DNA of 64,000 nt from Rhodococcus sp. CH91 (GTDB lineage Bacteria > Actinomycetota > Actinomycetes > Mycobacteriales > Mycobacteriaceae). Position 1 is the stretch's first letter. Each line of letters begins with the position of its first letter. Under the pieces are notes generated by a model. It saw only the letters and a program-made list of their open reading frames with translations. It did no database searches and was not told where the DNA came from. This document shows positions 44,674 to 51,731 of the stretch, piece by piece. A program made the translations under genes and the position numbers. Location: assembly GCF_022554085.1 (NCBI RefSeq), contig NZ_JAKFYR010000001.1:186001-250000 (forward strand). The letters are read 5' to 3'.

Positions 44674-45849
44674 TCAGACCTTCAGCAGCGTGTCGCCGGG
44701 GTAGCCCTCGGGGCCGAATCCCGGGGGGATCAGGAAGACCGCCGACCCGATGGGAGTGATCCACGGGGCGAGCGCATCGTGATCCGCGAGACGCTGCTGG
44801 ACCGGAACGAACTGGCGATCCACGTCCACCTGGTAGGCGGCGAACAACAGACCCGCGCCGTCCTGATCGTCGTAGTTGTAGCCGCGACGCAGGAACTGCT
44901 CGTCGCCGGTGCGGGGACGGGCCCTCGCGATGTGCGATTCCGGTGGGATCACCGGGATACCGAACCGGTCGGTGGCCTCGAAGTCGGCATCGTCGTGTTC
45001 TTCGGAGCCCGTCAGGGGCGCTCCGTTCGACAGTCTGCGGCCGACGGCGAGTTCCCGTGCCGGGCGGTCGAGTTCGTCCCAGGTGTCGAGCTCCATGCGA
45101 ATGCGGCGGAGCACCAGCGACGATCCGCCGGCCATCCACTCCGGATCACCCGGATTCCACACCTGCCGGTCGAAGTCCGGGCTCTGCGGGGTGGGGTTGA
45201 CGGTTCCGTCCACCTGCCCCATGAGATTGCGCATCGTCGACCCGTCGGGCCGAGTCCCCGATGCGTACCGGAATCCGCGCTGGGTCCAGCGGACCGTCGC
45301 CAGCGATCGCACGCTCTTCGTGAGGGTACGAACCGCGTGGGAGACGGTTACCGGGTCGTCCGCGCACACCTGCAGTAGCAGGTCGCCCCCGGACCATCGA
45401 TCTTCGAGACGGTCGACGGAGAAGGCCGGGAGCGGTTTCAGCCACGTGGGACGCCGGTCGGTCAGGCCCGCGGCGTCGAACACCGCAGGACCGTACCCGA
45501 CGGTGATCGTCAGACGTGCCGGATCGACGGCGAGTTCGGGTTCGGTGTCGCCCAGCGCCGGGACGCCGGTGGTGAGCCGCCGGGAGTCCTCGGCCCAGAC
45601 CTTCATGATCCCGACGAGACCGTCCCGGTCGACGCCGTCCACGAGATCCAGTGCGACGAACGCGGCGAACGCCTGGGCGGGCGTCTCGATGCCGGCCTGA
45701 TGGTCGCCGTGGATCGCGACGGTCTGCGAGCCGGTGGGTTCGGGTGCCCGGGCCGCGACCGCGGCACCACCGCCGACCGCACCGAGTCCGGCGGCGCCCA
45801 GTGCGGCGACACCGCCGCCGAGCAGAGTACGTCGACTGAAGCTAGCCAC
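44674..45849 (-). CDS. Tat-exported DyP-type heme peroxidase
   Basis: A 391-residue dye-decolourising peroxidase. It has a Tat signal (FSRRTLLGGGVAALGAAGLGA). The family motif GxxDG is GQVDG with distal Asp214, and the proximal heme ligand is probably His306 (PPESHIARA). Members (EfeB-like, A class) oxidise dyes and phenolics with hydrogen peroxide. No encapsulin-targeting tail or encapsulin gene is nearby. Its start overlaps the PCu(A)C gene's stop by eight bases, so the two are coupled. This tie to a copper chaperone suggests a role in oxidative or metal homeostasis outside the membrane. Confidence 0.94.
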   Translation of the reverse strand: MASFSRRTLLGGGVAALGAAGLGAVGGGAAVAARAPEPTGSQTVAIHGDHQAGIETPAQAFAAFVALDLVDGVDRDGLVGIMKVWAEDSRRLTTGVPALGDTEPELAVDPARLTITVGYGPAVFDAAGLTDRRPTWLKPLPAFSVDRLEDRWSGGDLLLQVCADDPVTVSHAVRTLTKSVRSLATVRWTQRGFRYASGTRPDGSTMRNLMGQVDGTVNPTPQSPDFDRQVWNPGDPEWMAGGSSLVLRRIRMELDTWDELDRPARELAVGRRLSNGAPLTGSEEHDDADFEATDRFGIPVIPPESHIARARPRTGDEQFLRRGYNYDDQDGAGLLFAAYQVDVDRQFVPVQQRLADHDALAPWITPIGSAVFLIPPGFGPEGYPGDTLLKV

Positions 45850-46360
45850 CGTGCGCTGCTCCGTCGTCGGACGGCACGTATTCCTCCTGTGCCCCGGCGA
45901 AGTCGCGGACCTGCGCGGTGAACTCCTCCGTCGAGCCGTCGGCGAACTCGAGCGTGAAGCTCACCTCGCTTCCGGGGCGCAGCGGCTCGGTGAGGTCCAT
46001 GAGCATGAGGTGATCGCCGCCGGGTACGAGGCTGTGGGTGGTGTCCGCGGGGATCACGAGCCCGTCGCCCATCTCCTGCATCACCATCGAGGTGCCTTCG
46101 GCGGAGACCATCTCGTGCAGTTCCGTGGTGGCGGACGCCGGACTGGATGCGCCCACGACGTGCACCTCGCTGTCGCCGGCGTTCTCGATCCGGGCGAAGG
46201 CACCGGTCATCCCCGTGTCCGAGGCCTTGACCCAGGCGTCGGAGACGACGACGACGTCCGCGGAGGTCGTGGTGTCGGTGGTGTCGGTGGAGCCGGATCC
46301 GCAGGCAGCGGCGAGCAGCGCCGTCGCGAGGGCCGCGGCGCCGAACAGGGTCTTCTTCAT
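45842..46360 (-). CDS. PCu(A)C-type copper chaperone lipoprotein
   Basis: A 172-residue lipoprotein with signal MKKTLFGAAALATALLAAAC (lipobox AAAC). The Cu(I)-binding signature H-M-x10-M-x21-H-x-M is present as ELHEMVSAEGTSMVMQEM and DHLMLMDL. Family members deliver copper to cytochrome oxidase or related sites outside the membrane. Start at 46360 or 46363 (two adjacent ATGs behind GGAG). It sits between a His-rich membrane protein and the DyP gene. A C-terminal HGG may add ligands. Confidence 0.92.
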   Translation of the reverse strand: MKKTLFGAAALATALLAAACGSGSTDTTDTTTSADVVVVSDAWVKASDTGMTGAFARIENAGDSEVHVVGASSPASATTELHEMVSAEGTSMVMQEMGDGLVIPADTTHSLVPGGDHLMLMDLTEPLRPGSEVSFTLEFADGSTEEFTAQVRDFAGAQEEYVPSDDGAAHGG

Positions 46361-46436
46361 CATTCTCCGTAGATGGCGGTGCCCGGTGGGCACGCGGAAG
46401 GAACGGTCGCCGAGGGCGGCGACCGAGTGGGTCGGT

Positions 46437-46940
46437 CTATCGGAGAACGACGGGAGGTCCGCGGCTGCCGGTGCCGCCGACGAGCCGGGCCCCGGGCCCG
46501 ACCCGCGGCCGGTAGACCGTGCGGACGGGCTCGGCGACCGCCACCGGCAGCGCGCGGTACTCCTGAGGAACCAGCCGCCGCAGCACTGCGAGCGCTGCAC
46601 CGCACCCCTTCTCCGCAGCGCGTACGAGAAGTGCCGCCACGACGACGGCGCCGGCGTGGGCGACGAGCATCCCGGGACCGGGGGTGTGCAGGTGGCCGTC
46701 GTGGAGGCCGAGGACGAGATGTCCCGCCATCTGGCCCAGCACGAGCAGGAGCGGGACAGGAACCCGGCTCTCCGCCGCCAGGACACCTGCGACGAGGGCG
46801 ACACCGAGGAGGAGCACCAGGGCGTCCTGATGGGGAACGGCGCCTCCTCCGACAGCGTGCGCCGCGATGCTCAGCGAGGCCGAGATTCCGGACACGAACA
46901 CCGCGCGCATGCGCATCACGGTCTTCATGTCAGCAGCCAT
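46437..46940 (-). CDS. Small polytopic membrane protein of the copper/DyP cassette
   Basis: A 167-residue protein with three or four membrane helices (about residues 35-55, 60-80 and 88-108). Between them is a His/Met-rich stretch GQMAGHLVLGLHDGHLHTPGPGMLVAHAG that could bind metal. Its position upstream of the PCu(A)C gene, and behind a strong palindrome, suggests copper handling. The start is uncertain (46940 or the later Met at 46928, neither with a strong ribosome-binding site). No named family is recognised. Confidence 0.75.
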   Translation of the reverse strand: MAADMKTVMRMRAVFVSGISASLSIAAHAVGGGAVPHQDALVLLLGVALVAGVLAAESRVPVPLLLVLGQMAGHLVLGLHDGHLHTPGPGMLVAHAGAVVVAALLVRAAEKGCGAALAVLRRLVPQEYRALPVAVAEPVRTVYRPRVGPGARLVGGTGSRGPPVVLR

Positions 46941-46968
46941 GAGGCAAGAATACTGCGCTCACCTGGAG

Positions 46969-46987
46969 TTACTACGCGATGTAGTAA
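46969..46987. promoter_or_regulatory. Palindrome TTACTAC-N5-GTAGTAA in divergent promoter
   Basis: A perfect seven-base inverted repeat 29 bases before the start of the copper/DyP/R2lox cassette. The TACTAC...GTAGTA form resembles BlaI/CopY-type operators, which often control copper genes in actinobacteria. No BlaI-type gene is within the window. Confidence 0.6.
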
Positions 46988-47000
46988 CCATCACGAAAGA

Positions 47001-47030
47001 TATCGACACGGTGTCGGTAAGATATCGACA
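47001..47030. promoter_or_regulatory. Operator-like repeats before ABC exporter operon
   Basis: TATCGACAC-G-GTGTCGGTA (47001-47019) is a nine-base inverted repeat with one mismatch. GATATCGACA occurs at 46999-47008 and again at 47021-47030, 22 bases apart. They lie 60-90 bases before the ABC permease start and could bind the TetR product encoded at the operon's end. Confidence 0.5.
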
Positions 47031-47091
47031 GTCCGTCGAGAAGATCGGCGGCACGGATGCACAGCCCCGTCCAACCCCCGAAGGACTTCAC

Positions 47092-48222
47092 ATGTTTCTT
47101 GCGATGCGCGAACTGTGGTTCGCGCGCACACGTTTCCTGCTGATGGGCGCCGTCGTCGCGCTCATCTCGATCCTCATGGTGATCCTGTCCGGCCTGTCGT
47201 CGGGACTCCTCGTCGACGGTGTCTCCGCCCTGCAGCGGACCCCGGTCCAGGCCTTCGCCTTCGCACAGGGAACCAAGACCGACTCGGCATTCTCACGCTC
47301 CGTCGTCACCGAGGACCAGGCCGACGCATGGCGCGAGCGCCCGGACGTCGCTCAGGCCGAACTGTTCGGTAACACCATCGTCAACGCCAAGACCGACGGC
47401 GGCGTCCCCGTCGATCTCACCCTGTTCGGCATCCGGCCCGGCTCCTTCCTCGAACCGGCCGCCGCGGAGGGAGCGCCGCTCGCCGGCGACACCGACGTCA
47501 TCCTCAGCGACAGTGCACGCGACAGCGGCGTCGCCATCGGCGACAGCATCGTCATCGACCGCCTCGGCACTCGACTGGACGTCGTCGGTTTCACCGCGGA
47601 CAAGCACACCTTCGGCCACGTCGACGTCGCCTATCTGCCCCTGAGAACGTGGCAGGAGATCCACGCCGGAGTCCGGCTCGGCGAACCGGTTCCCCCCTCC
47701 GCCTACACCGAAGCCAGCGTGGTGGCCGTCCAGGGTGTGGACGGAGCACTGCCCGACCTCGCTGCCGGAGACTCGGCAGCCGGCACGGACTCGAAGACTC
47801 TCGAGGAATCCTTCGACTCGTCGCCCGGCTACAGCGCCGAGATGATGACGATGTCGATGATCACCGCCTTCCTCTACGCGATCTCCGCCCTGGTCGTGGG
47901 CGCGTTCTTCACGATCTGGACCGTGCAGCGCAGCCGTGAGATCGCTGTCCTGCGCGCGATGGGCGCCTCCACCGGATTCCTGCTGCGCGACGCACTCCTG
48001 CAGGCGGTGATCGTGCTCGTCGGCTCCGTCGCCTTCGGCGTGCTCGTGGGTCTCGGACTGGGATCGGGGCTCGAAGGCAGCGGCATGCCGTTCGTCCTCG
48101 AATCCGGACCGATCCTGCAGGGCGCCGTCCTGCTCGTCGTCCTCGGCCTGCTCGGCGCCGCCCTTGCGGTGGTCCGCATCGTCCGCGTCGATCCACTCGC
48201 TGCTCTGGGAGAGAACCGATGA
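47092..48222 (+). CDS. ABC transporter permease, FtsX/MacB-like
   Basis: A 376-residue permease. An N-terminal helix (residues 14-36, FLLMGAVVALISILMVILSGL), a large extracellular domain of about 200 residues, and three C-terminal helices (from FLYAISALVVGAFFTIW) give the FtsX/LolE plan. The sequence REIAVLRAMGAS is the conserved motif that contacts the ATPase. ATG at 47092 follows GAAGGACTTCAC. The ATPase gene follows by ATGA overlap, and a TetR regulator completes the operon. It is likely an exporter of a lipid or antimicrobial; cargo is unknown. Confidence 0.9.
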   Translation: MFLAMRELWFARTRFLLMGAVVALISILMVILSGLSSGLLVDGVSALQRTPVQAFAFAQGTKTDSAFSRSVVTEDQADAWRERPDVAQAELFGNTIVNAKTDGGVPVDLTLFGIRPGSFLEPAAAEGAPLAGDTDVILSDSARDSGVAIGDSIVIDRLGTRLDVVGFTADKHTFGHVDVAYLPLRTWQEIHAGVRLGEPVPPSAYTEASVVAVQGVDGALPDLAAGDSAAGTDSKTLEESFDSSPGYSAEMMTMSMITAFLYAISALVVGAFFTIWTVQRSREIAVLRAMGASTGFLLRDALLQAVIVLVGSVAFGVLVGLGLGSGLEGSGMPFVLESGPILQGAVLLVVLGLLGAALAVVRIVRVDPLAALGENR

Positions 48223-48899
48223 CCGTCACCACCACAACCGGCCTCCAACTGTCCGACGTCTCCCTGTCCTTCGGCGACGGAGACAGCACGGTCCAGGCCC
48301 TCGACCACGTCGACCTCGAGGTCGCACCGGGCGAGCTCGTCGCCGTCGTCGGCCCGTCCGGTGCGGGAAAGTCGACGCTGCTCGCCGTCGCCGGTGGCCT
48401 GAGCCGCCCGTCGTCCGGCACCGTACGGGTCGACGGCACCGACCTGACGGCCCTCGACCGTCGCGCGACGGCGAAACTGCGCCGCGAACGGATCGGTTTC
48501 GTGTTCCAGTCCGGCAACCTCCTTCCCGCTCTCACAGCACGCGACCAGCTGGTGCTGATCGGGAAGATCACCGGCCGGAAGATGCGGAATCCCGACGAAC
48601 TGCTCGCGTCGGTGGGCATGGATCACCGCGCCGACCGCCGGCCGGGGCAACTCTCCGGAGGTGAGCGTCAGCGCGTCGGCATCGCGCGGGCGCTGATGGC
48701 CGGCCCGTCGCTGCTGCTCGTCGACGAGCCCACTGCGGCACTCGACCGCAAACGCAGCCACGAAGTGGTGGAACTGCTGGCGAAGGAAACCCACGCGTCC
48801 GGAGTGGCTACGATCATGGTCACCCACGACCACGAAGTGCTGCCGCATTGCGACCGCGTACTCGAGATGATCGACGGGAAACTTCGACCCCACGCCTGA
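48219..48899 (+). CDS. ABC transporter ATP-binding protein, MacB/LolD-like
   Basis: A 226-residue ATPase with Walker A GPSGAGKST, Q-loop FVFQSGNLLPAL, signature LSGGERQRVGIARAL, Walker B LLLVDEPTAALD and H-loop VTHDHEVL. The FQSGNLLP Q-loop and GERQRVGIARAL are typical of LolD/MacB exporters. Its ATGA start overlaps the permease stop, so the two proteins are made together. Confidence 0.94.
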   Translation: MTVTTTTGLQLSDVSLSFGDGDSTVQALDHVDLEVAPGELVAVVGPSGAGKSTLLAVAGGLSRPSSGTVRVDGTDLTALDRRATAKLRRERIGFVFQSGNLLPALTARDQLVLIGKITGRKMRNPDELLASVGMDHRADRRPGQLSGGERQRVGIARALMAGPSLLLVDEPTAALDRKRSHEVVELLAKETHASGVATIMVTHDHEVLPHCDRVLEMIDGKLRPHA

Positions 48900-48930
48900 C
48901 AGGTCGACAGCTCAACGAGGAGGGCCGGCG

Positions 48931-49503
48931 GTGCCGAAGATTTCCGCAGCGACGGTGGCGCAACATCGTGCCGCGCAGCGCCGCGCCCTCCTCGATGCAG
49001 CGCTCGCACTTCTCGCCGAGGCACCCGAACATGCGCCCTCCCTCGGCGACGTCGCGCAGCGGGCAGGCCTCGCCCGCTCGAGCGTCTACAACTACTTCGA
49101 CTCCCGCGACGATCTGCTGCGCGCCGTCGTCGTCGACATGTTCCCGCGATGGAACGCGCGCGTGGTCGAGGCGATGGAGAAGGTGTCCGATCCGACCGAG
49201 CGGGTGCTGACGTACATCGACGTCAATCTGCAGCTGGTCGCCGAAGGCGAACACGCGATCGTCGGCGCGCTGGCGACCTTCACCCCTCAGGCCTTCAGCG
49301 ACGAGAGCATGCATGCCATGCATCAGGATCTGGTCCTCCCCCTCGTCGACGCGCTGCGGGCGCGAGGAAATGACAACCCCGAACTCGACGCGGAACTCGT
49401 CACCGCGCTGGTGCACAAGGGCACCGAGTTGATCGAGGCCGGCCGCAGTTTCGACGAGGTACGCGCGTCGGTGCGCAGAGTGCTCACCACCGCACTGCCC
49501 TGA
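48931..49503 (+). CDS. TetR family regulator of the ABC exporter operon
   Basis: A 190-residue TetR repressor. The helix-turn-helix region is SLGDVAQRAGLARSSVYNYFDSRDDLLRA at about residues 39-67. GTG at 48931 has GAGGAGG nine bases upstream. It lies 31 bases behind the exporter ATPase gene, so it is probably co-transcribed and represses the operon from the site at 47001-47030. The inducer may be the exported compound. Confidence 0.9.
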   Translation: MPKISAATVAQHRAAQRRALLDAALALLAEAPEHAPSLGDVAQRAGLARSSVYNYFDSRDDLLRAVVVDMFPRWNARVVEAMEKVSDPTERVLTYIDVNLQLVAEGEHAIVGALATFTPQAFSDESMHAMHQDLVLPLVDALRARGNDNPELDAELVTALVHKGTELIEAGRSFDEVRASVRRVLTTALP

Positions 49504-49519
49504 TGTTTCACGTGAAACG
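49504..49519. other. parS: parS-like ParB-binding site
   Basis: TGTTTCACGTGAAACG matches the bacterial parS consensus (TGTTTCACGTGAAACA) at 15 of 16 positions, with the full 14-base palindrome GTTTCACGTGAAAC intact. It starts on the base after the TetR stop codon. Chromosomal parS sites cluster near oriC, and gyrB/gyrA place oriC just beyond this window's right end. Confidence 0.85.
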
Positions 49520-49539
49520 GCATCTTGGTTCGGGATCGT

Positions 49540-49977
49540 TCACGACAGCCTCGGGATCGGAAGCTCCCGGAGCGGATCACCGCCGTCGACGAACAGTCGT
49601 GCACCCGGATGTGTCGCAGCCGCGATCCGTTCCATCGCGGTCCTGCCCGCTACGGGGTGCCGACCGTCGAGTGCGCCGACCCTGATCGCGAACACGAGGT
49701 CGAACGGCTCCTCACCCTCGGCCATCACGAAGTCCTCTACGGCGACACAGCGCGCCCTCAACCTGCCGGACGCCATCAACTCTCCGGACGCGGCAGTCAG
49801 CTGGTCGATCGCCTTCCGGGACCGGTCGATCGCGAGGATGTGTCCTGTGGACAACCGGTCGGCGACGGCGCGTGCCGCAGCGCCGGGACCGCAGCCGATC
49901 TCCAGTACCCGCGACTGCGGCTGCAAGGGCAGCGCGGCGACGATCTCGGCGAGCCGTGGGGAGAGACGAGACGTCAC
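49540..49977 (-). CDS. Class I SAM-dependent methyltransferase, small
   Basis: A 145-residue Rossmann-type methyltransferase domain. Motif I is SRVLEIGCGPGAAARAVADRL, followed by AIDRSRKAIDQL and an acidic-loop region EEPFDLVFAIRVGALDG. It is short, about the core fold only. GTG at 49977 places the start at TSRLSPRLAEIVAAL; an upstream ATG would read through the tRNA-Ala terminator. Substrate is unknown. The gene is bracketed by parS and the terminator of tRNA-Ala. Confidence 0.82.
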   Translation of the reverse strand: MTSRLSPRLAEIVAALPLQPQSRVLEIGCGPGAAARAVADRLSTGHILAIDRSRKAIDQLTAASGELMASGRLRARCVAVEDFVMAEGEEPFDLVFAIRVGALDGRHPVAGRTAMERIAAATHPGARLFVDGGDPLRELPIPRLS

Positions 49978-50024
49978 CCCTCGAGTCTCCCCCGATGCTT
50001 CGGAGGCCGAGCAGAAAAGAACGA

Positions 50025-50056
50025 AGGGCGCTTCCCGGCTACCCGGAAAACGCCCT
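50025..50056 (-). terminator. Terminator of tRNA-Ala
   Basis: On the minus strand AGGGCGTTTTCCGG-GTAG-CCGGGAAGCGCCCT forms a 14-pair stem (two G-U pairs) followed by TTCGTTCTTTTC. This is an intrinsic terminator for the tRNA-Ile/tRNA-Ala transcript. Confidence 0.85.
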
Positions 50057-50075
50057 CCAACTGCATATTGTGTTG

Positions 50076-50148
50076 TGGAGCCTAGGAGATTCGAACTCCT
50101 GACATCTGCCTTGCAAAGGCAGCGCTCTACCAACTGAGCTAAGGCCCC
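50076..50148 (-). tRNA. alaT: tRNA-Ala(TGC)
   Basis: A 73-base tRNA. Acceptor GGGGCCT/AGGCTCC, D arm TAGCTCAGTTGGTAGAGCG, anticodon loop TTTGCAA (anticodon TGC) and T arm AGGAGTTCGAATCTCCT. CCA is not encoded. It is downstream of tRNA-Ile on the minus strand, as beside gyrA in mycobacteria. Confidence 0.97.
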
Positions 50149-50158
50149 GTCCGCCGAA

Positions 50159-50260
50159 TCAACGGCTGGGAACCGCGTGCCATTCGTCGTCGCTCCGAAG
50201 CATCCGGGCGAGTCCGAGAACGATCAGAAAGCCGGTTCCCACGAGTGCGAGAACCCTCAT
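50159..50260 (-). CDS. 33-residue small protein between tRNAs, DLW-39-like
   Basis: A 33-residue protein: an N-terminal hydrophobic segment MRVLALVGTGFLIVLGLARML, then RSDDEWHAVPSR. ATG at 50260 is preceded by GGAAGGGTGATCGGA. Size, layout (one helix plus a short acidic tail ending D-x-W-H-x-V) and position beside the tRNAs near gyrA resemble the actinobacterial DLW-39 family of tiny proteins, which has no known function. Here D-E-W replaces D-L-W. The reading frame is closed on both sides by tRNA genes. Confidence 0.68.
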   Translation of the reverse strand: MRVLALVGTGFLIVLGLARMLRSDDEWHAVPSR

Positions 50261-50286
50261 TCCGATCACCCTTCCGGCACGGGGAG

Positions 50287-50360
50287 TGGGCCTAGGAGGA
50301 CTTGAACCTCCGACCTCTTCGTTATCAGCGAAGCGCTCTAACCGCCTGAGCTATAGGCCC
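50287..50360 (-). tRNA. ileT: tRNA-Ile(GAT)
   Basis: A 74-base tRNA. Acceptor GGGCCTA/TAGGCCC, D arm TAGCTCAGGCGGTTAGAGCG, anticodon stem CTTCG/CGAAG with loop CTGATAA (anticodon GAT) and T arm GGAGGTTCAAGTCCTCC. CCA is not encoded. It follows the DUF3566 gene, as ileT does in mycobacteria. Confidence 0.97.
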
Positions 50361-50435
50361 TCGAACCGAGATGGAACATTACCCCACCGAAGCAGCCAGA
50401 AACAAATCGCCTCGGCGGGGCAACATTCGTTCAGG

Positions 50436-51731
50436 TCAGTCCGGGTCTGCGAGGGTGGCCTGAACACCACCGACGAGATCGGTGCAGAGGTTGTAGATGA
50501 ACGCGCCGAGAGTCGCGAGCGCGGTGAGAAGCACGGTGTTGGCCACACCGATGATCGTCGCGTATCCGAACACCTGCCCCGCCGAGATGAGCGCACCGCT
50601 ACCGGCGTCGGAGACGATGTCGGTGAACGCACTGTTGAGGCGTTCCCACACCCCCATGCCCGCCAGGACGCCGTAGAGCAGACCCACCGCGATCATCCAC
50701 ACGAAGAACAGGGACACCGAGATCACCGAGGAGACCTTCAGCATCGACCACGGGTCGATACGGCGGATCTGCACGGTAGCCCGCAACGGTCCGGTGGGGG
50801 CGATCACCGTAGGAGCGGCGGTGACGGGTGCAGCCACCTGCGGGGTCTCCCCCGTGGTCGGCGCAGAGGGTGACGGATGCTTCACCGCGGACAGATCCGG
50901 CAGGTCCTTGGCGAGATCCTTGCGCTCGATGTGCCGGGTCGGTCCGTCGATCACTGCGGACTTCGCCTTCGCGGCAGCCGCGCGTTCGGCTGCCGCCCGC
51001 GCACCGGCTCCGGCCCCCGGCGCTGCCGTGCCGGTCACGACAGGGCGAGTCGACGGGTTCGTTCCCCCGGTCGAGCCTCCCTTGCCCGCCGCGGAGGCAC
51101 CGCCGGGGCGCTGAGCAGCAGCAGCGGCGCCCGGCTTGGAGAGGCCCGGGCCTACACCGGGAACGTTCGTCTGCGGGGCGTTCTGCGGCATACCGGACTG
51201 CTGCCCTCCGGCCGTGCCGCGCTGCCACGGAGGGGTCTGGCCACCGGCACGAGGCATCTGGCCGGACTGTCCGGCATCGGCGGAGGGCTTCTCCGCCGGC
51301 GCCGTCCGGCCGCTGTTGCCGTCCGCCGCGGGTCCGGCCCCGGACGCGCCGGGCTTCCCGGAGTCACCCTGGGCCGGTTTCGCCGGGGCAGCCTTCGACG
51401 TCGGCTCGGCGACCGGCCGATCCTGCGCAGGTTGCCCGGCCGAACTCGGAGAGGTCGCCGGCTTCGCCGCAGGTTCTCCACCGCGCTGGTCCTGCGGCGC
51501 CCCCGCCACAGGACCGGACTGCCCCTGCGGCTGCGACACCTGTGCCTGCGCCGACGAGGTCTGGGGCGACGGGTTCTGCGTCGACGGGTTCTGGGGTGCC
51601 GGCTGCTGTTGCGATCCCGTCCCCTGCGGCTGTCCCGAACTCTCGGGCTTCACCTCGTGCTCTGTGCGGTCCTCCGGCTTCCGACCGGGTTGCCCACGAT
51701 CGGCCCCGTTCGGTCCCTGGGGAGTGCTCAC
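50436..51731 (-). CDS. DUF3566 membrane protein (gyrA-adjacent, Rv0007-like)
   Basis: A 431-residue protein. The first 290 residues are a disordered Pro/Gln/Ser/Gly-rich cytoplasmic region. The C-terminal 140 residues hold the DUF3566 domain: [38 protein letters not shown], a periplasmic loop and a second helix ([23 protein letters not shown]). Homologues follow gyrA throughout the actinobacteria. Function is unknown. It starts with GTG immediately after the gyrA TAA, so it is translationally coupled. The low-complexity region is much longer than needed for the domain. Confidence 0.9.
   Translation of the reverse strand: MSTPQGPNGADRGQPGRKPEDRTEHEVKPESSGQPQGTGSQQQPAPQNPSTQNPSPQTSSAQAQVSQPQGQSGPVAGAPQDQRGGEPAAKPATSPSSAGQPAQDRPVAEPTSKAAPAKPAQGDSGKPGASGAGPAADGNSGRTAPAEKPSADAGQSGQMPRAGGQTPPWQRGTAGGQQSGMPQNAPQTNVPGVGPGLSKPGAAAAAQRPGGASAAGKGGSTGGTNPSTRPVVTGTAAPGAGAGARAAAERAAAAKAKSAVIDGPTRHIERKDLAKDLPDLSAVKHPSPSAPTTGETPQVAAPVTAAPTVIAPTGPLRATVQIRRIDPWSMLKVSSVISVSLFFVWMIAVGLLYGVLAGMGVWERLNSAFTDIVSDAGSGALISAGQVFGYATIIGVANTVLLTALATLGAFIYNLCTDLVGGVQATLADPD

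Noticed and set aside
44674-45849. DyP peroxidase as encapsulin cargo
   Set aside because: It has a Tat signal, no encapsulin-targeting C-terminal tail, and no encapsulin gene lies in the window.
50286-50873. Plus-strand frame spanning tRNA-Ile and the DUF3566 gene
   Set aside because: It runs across a clear tRNA and antisense to a conserved membrane-protein gene, with no domain of its own.
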